Assembly: GCF_000813345.1 (NCBI RefSeq) | Contig: NZ_BBQF01000003.1 | Coordinates: 310,001-374,000, forward strand | DNA length: 64,000 nt | Source: Sulfurospirillum arsenophilum NBRC 109478 | GTDB lineage: Bacteria > Campylobacterota > Campylobacteria > Campylobacterales > Sulfurospirillaceae | Direction of reading: 5' to 3' | Part shown: positions 62,634 to 64,000 of the stretch, in pieces | Position numbering within the stretch: the first letter of the stretch is position 1 | How the letters are laid out: each line of letters opens with the position of its first letter | Translations under genes and position numbers: made by a program | Notes under the pieces: generated by a model | What the model saw: the letters and a program-made list of their open reading frames with translations, nothing else | Told to the model about the DNA's origin: nothing | Databases searched by the model: none

Positions 62634-62930
62634 ATGAATGCTTTTCTTAAACTCTATCGCTTTTTGCATGAGCCTAAAACAACTATTGGTTGGGCGCATG
62701 GAGTTCTAACACTTGTAGGCGCTTTTTTATTAGCCTACCTTGGTGGCATGAGTGTGACTTTAGTATTAAAAGGAGACGCTGCCATGCGTCTTCTTCCCTC
62801 CATGCTTCTCACACCGCTACTGATTTGTTGCTTTGGCTTTTGGCTACTGTTTTCAAAAACTCTTTTACATGTAATGGTAAAAATCGCACTGATGGTATTT
62901 TTGAATGCCTGTATCATCGCTTATTTTTAG
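62634..62930 (+). CDS. Small three-helix membrane protein
   Basis: A 98-residue protein with hydrophobic helices near residues 22-45, 53-73 and 76-97, starting two bases after the receptor stop. I do not recognise the family, although small proteins with this layout accompany PepSY proteins in TonB receptor operons. The N-terminal YRFLHEPKTTIGWAHG resembles the start of PepSY_TM proteins. A TTACATGTAA copy lies within the last helix. It is likely an accessory of the next gene. Confidence 0.7.
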   Translation: MNAFLKLYRFLHEPKTTIGWAHGVLTLVGAFLLAYLGGMSVTLVLKGDAAMRLLPSMLLTPLLICCFGFWLLFSKTLLHVMVKIALMVFLNACIIAYF

Positions 62931-62938
62931 GAGTGCAT

Positions 62939-64000
62939 ATGCTTGAGCGATCACTCATTTACAAATACCTTTACCGTTCACACACCATCATTGGTTTGCT
63001 CGTTCTTTTCCTGTTTTACATGAGTACGTACTTTGGAACGCTGACGTTTTTTATGCCTTACCTTAAAGTCTGGGAGTCGCCATCCCGCCATTTTGTCCCA
63101 CATGAAAACCATGCGTTTAACATCGATTCTCTCTTAGATGAGGTGTTGGAAAAGTACCATTTTATCGGCGATAAGCCTGTGGAGATGATGTTTCCAAGCT
63201 TTCGTGATCCGCTGCTTAAGATCTCCTCTGAAGCGCAAAATAGCCTCTACATCAACCCTCTAAGCAATGAGGTTCTAAAAGTTGCCAAAGAGGAAAATCT
63301 CATCTCGACGTTTTTTAATGAACTGCATACGGGCATTGTGATTCCACTCATCGGTATGCCACTTATGGGTGCTATGAGTATTGGTATTTTGTTTCTTACT
63401 TTTGGAGGCTTTTGGCTTTACTGTCAAAAGCGAAAACATATGGCTTTGCCTAAGGCTGGTTGGAGGCAAACATGGCTTTCTTGGCATAAAATTACAGGAC
63501 TAGGAGTCATTCCTTACGCCCTTGTATTCGCACTCACGGGATCTTTTTTAGGCTTGATGCTCTCTTCTTCACAGCCATTTGCATGGAGTATGACGCATGG
63601 AAATATCAGCAATATGCGTCAACTCGTTGCTCCCATTCTCTTTGCACAGCCAAAATACCAAAGTGTACAAACCAAAAAGCAGATGCTTCCTTTTTCAACA
63701 CTGCAAACCTTAGCACAAGAGCACTACCCGCAACTTTCTATTACCAATGCAACGCTTTACCATTACGGTAAAGAAGGGGCAAAAGTGCGTTTTAGAGGCT
63801 TTGATAAGGAGAATGTAGCACAAAGCGGGCGCACAAATCGCCCGAGCATTACGCTGGATGCGAGCAGTGGCGCTGTGGTGGAGCACAAAACATTAGAGCA
63901 AACGCACGGCATCAGCAGAACACTCTCTGTGTTTTATTTCTTGCATTTTGTACCCGATGAAACACTGGGGTTACGTGTGGTACTCGCTCTCTTTGGCGCT
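62939..64000 (+). CDS. PepSY-associated membrane protein (3' end outside window)
   Basis: The frame is open from ATG 62939, after AGGAG, to the last base (354 codons), so the end is outside the window. Helix 1 lies near residues 16-45 (HTIIGLLVLFLFYMSTYFGT), helix 2 near 145-165 (IGMPLMGAMSIGILFLTFGG), and a third near 190-215. WHKITGLGVIPYALVFALTG is the PepSY_TM motif found in siderophore- or haem-linked reductases. It follows the small membrane protein by eight bases and probably works with the receptor two genes upstream. It is the third PepSY-type protein in the window. Confidence 0.8.
   Translation, partial: MLERSLIYKYLYRSHTIIGLLVLFLFYMSTYFGTLTFFMPYLKVWESPSRHFVPHENHAFNIDSLLDEVLEKYHFIGDKPVEMMFPSFRDPLLKISSEAQNSLYINPLSNEVLKVAKEENLISTFFNELHTGIVIPLIGMPLMGAMSIGILFLTFGGFWLYCQKRKHMALPKAGWRQTWLSWHKITGLGVIPYALVFALTGSFLGLMLSSSQPFAWSMTHGNISNMRQLVAPILFAQPKYQSVQTKKQMLPFSTLQTLAQEHYPQLSITNATLYHYGKEGAKVRFRGFDKENVAQSGRTNRPSITLDASSGAVVEHKTLEQTHGISRTLSVFYFLHFVPDETLGLRVVLALFGA

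Noticed and set aside
1..64000. tRNA, rRNA, insertion sequences, attachment sites, prophage
   Set aside because: I looked for cloverleaf-type arms, transposase motifs, long terminal inverted repeats and integrase genes and saw none. A covariance-model search would be needed to exclude small RNAs.

Overview
The window looks like a chromosomal segment of a free-living Campylobacterota (Epsilonproteobacteria) bacterium, most like Sulfurospirillum. The reasons are the low-to-moderate GC, compact ATGA-coupled operons, many two-component and c-di-GMP proteins, an anaerobe-type double-cubane protein with its activator, and a UppP/flavodoxin/YnfA background. The genus is inferred from gene content only. 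No rRNA, tRNA, CRISPR array, insertion sequence or phage gene was seen, and no gap between genes exceeds about 270 bases.

Layout. (1) Bases 1-20.8 kb form an adhesin export locus: a TPR/glycosyltransferase-like protein cut by the window edge, a two-helix periplasmic sensor-like protein without an output domain, a 4838-residue RTX adhesin, and its type I secretion ATPase and HlyD-type adaptor. It ends at a strong terminator, and no outer-membrane TolC-like gene is in view. (2) 20.8-28.7 kb carries a double-cubane cluster protein and its ATPase activator, uppP, a PAS histidine kinase, an EF-hand protein with a divergent ApbE-like protein, an EAL phosphodiesterase and a DNA glycosylase. (3) 28.7-33.3 kb reads RarD, response regulator, sensor kinase, EptA, a PmrAB/EptA-like lipid A modification operon. 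(4) 33.4-42.9 kb holds a diguanylate cyclase, an ArsC-like protein, two LysE exporters, an ABC/NosL-like operon, an SDR39U1-type protein, and a flavodoxin operon ending in a 41-residue Cys-tailed peptide. (5) 43-46.2 kb is a DUF1007/NicO metal transport cluster in which every DUF1007-type domain carries an EF-hand loop.

(6) 46.2-64 kb is an iron acquisition island: YnfA-like and DUF2325 genes with Fur-like sites between them; an EAL / FTR1-domain / GGDEF operon; exbB-exbD-PepSY-tonB-fecI-fecR-fecA-PepSY; a HisKA_2 kinase and winged-helix regulator; then a second TonB-dependent receptor with a small membrane protein and a PepSY protein that runs off the window. Seven sites of the form TGATA-N5-TATYA (one of them TGTCA) lie in front of these genes and resemble the core of a Fur box.

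The most striking unexplained signal is a short palindrome, TTACATGTAA, often extended to TTTACATGTAAA. I count 26 perfect copies of the 10-mer, against about 0.2 expected by chance at 40 percent GC. Most lie inside genes, where they read Leu-His-Val or Thr-Cys-Lys. There is only one copy in the 14.5-kb adhesin gene. It behaves like a highly iterated palindrome whose binding protein or role is unknown to me.
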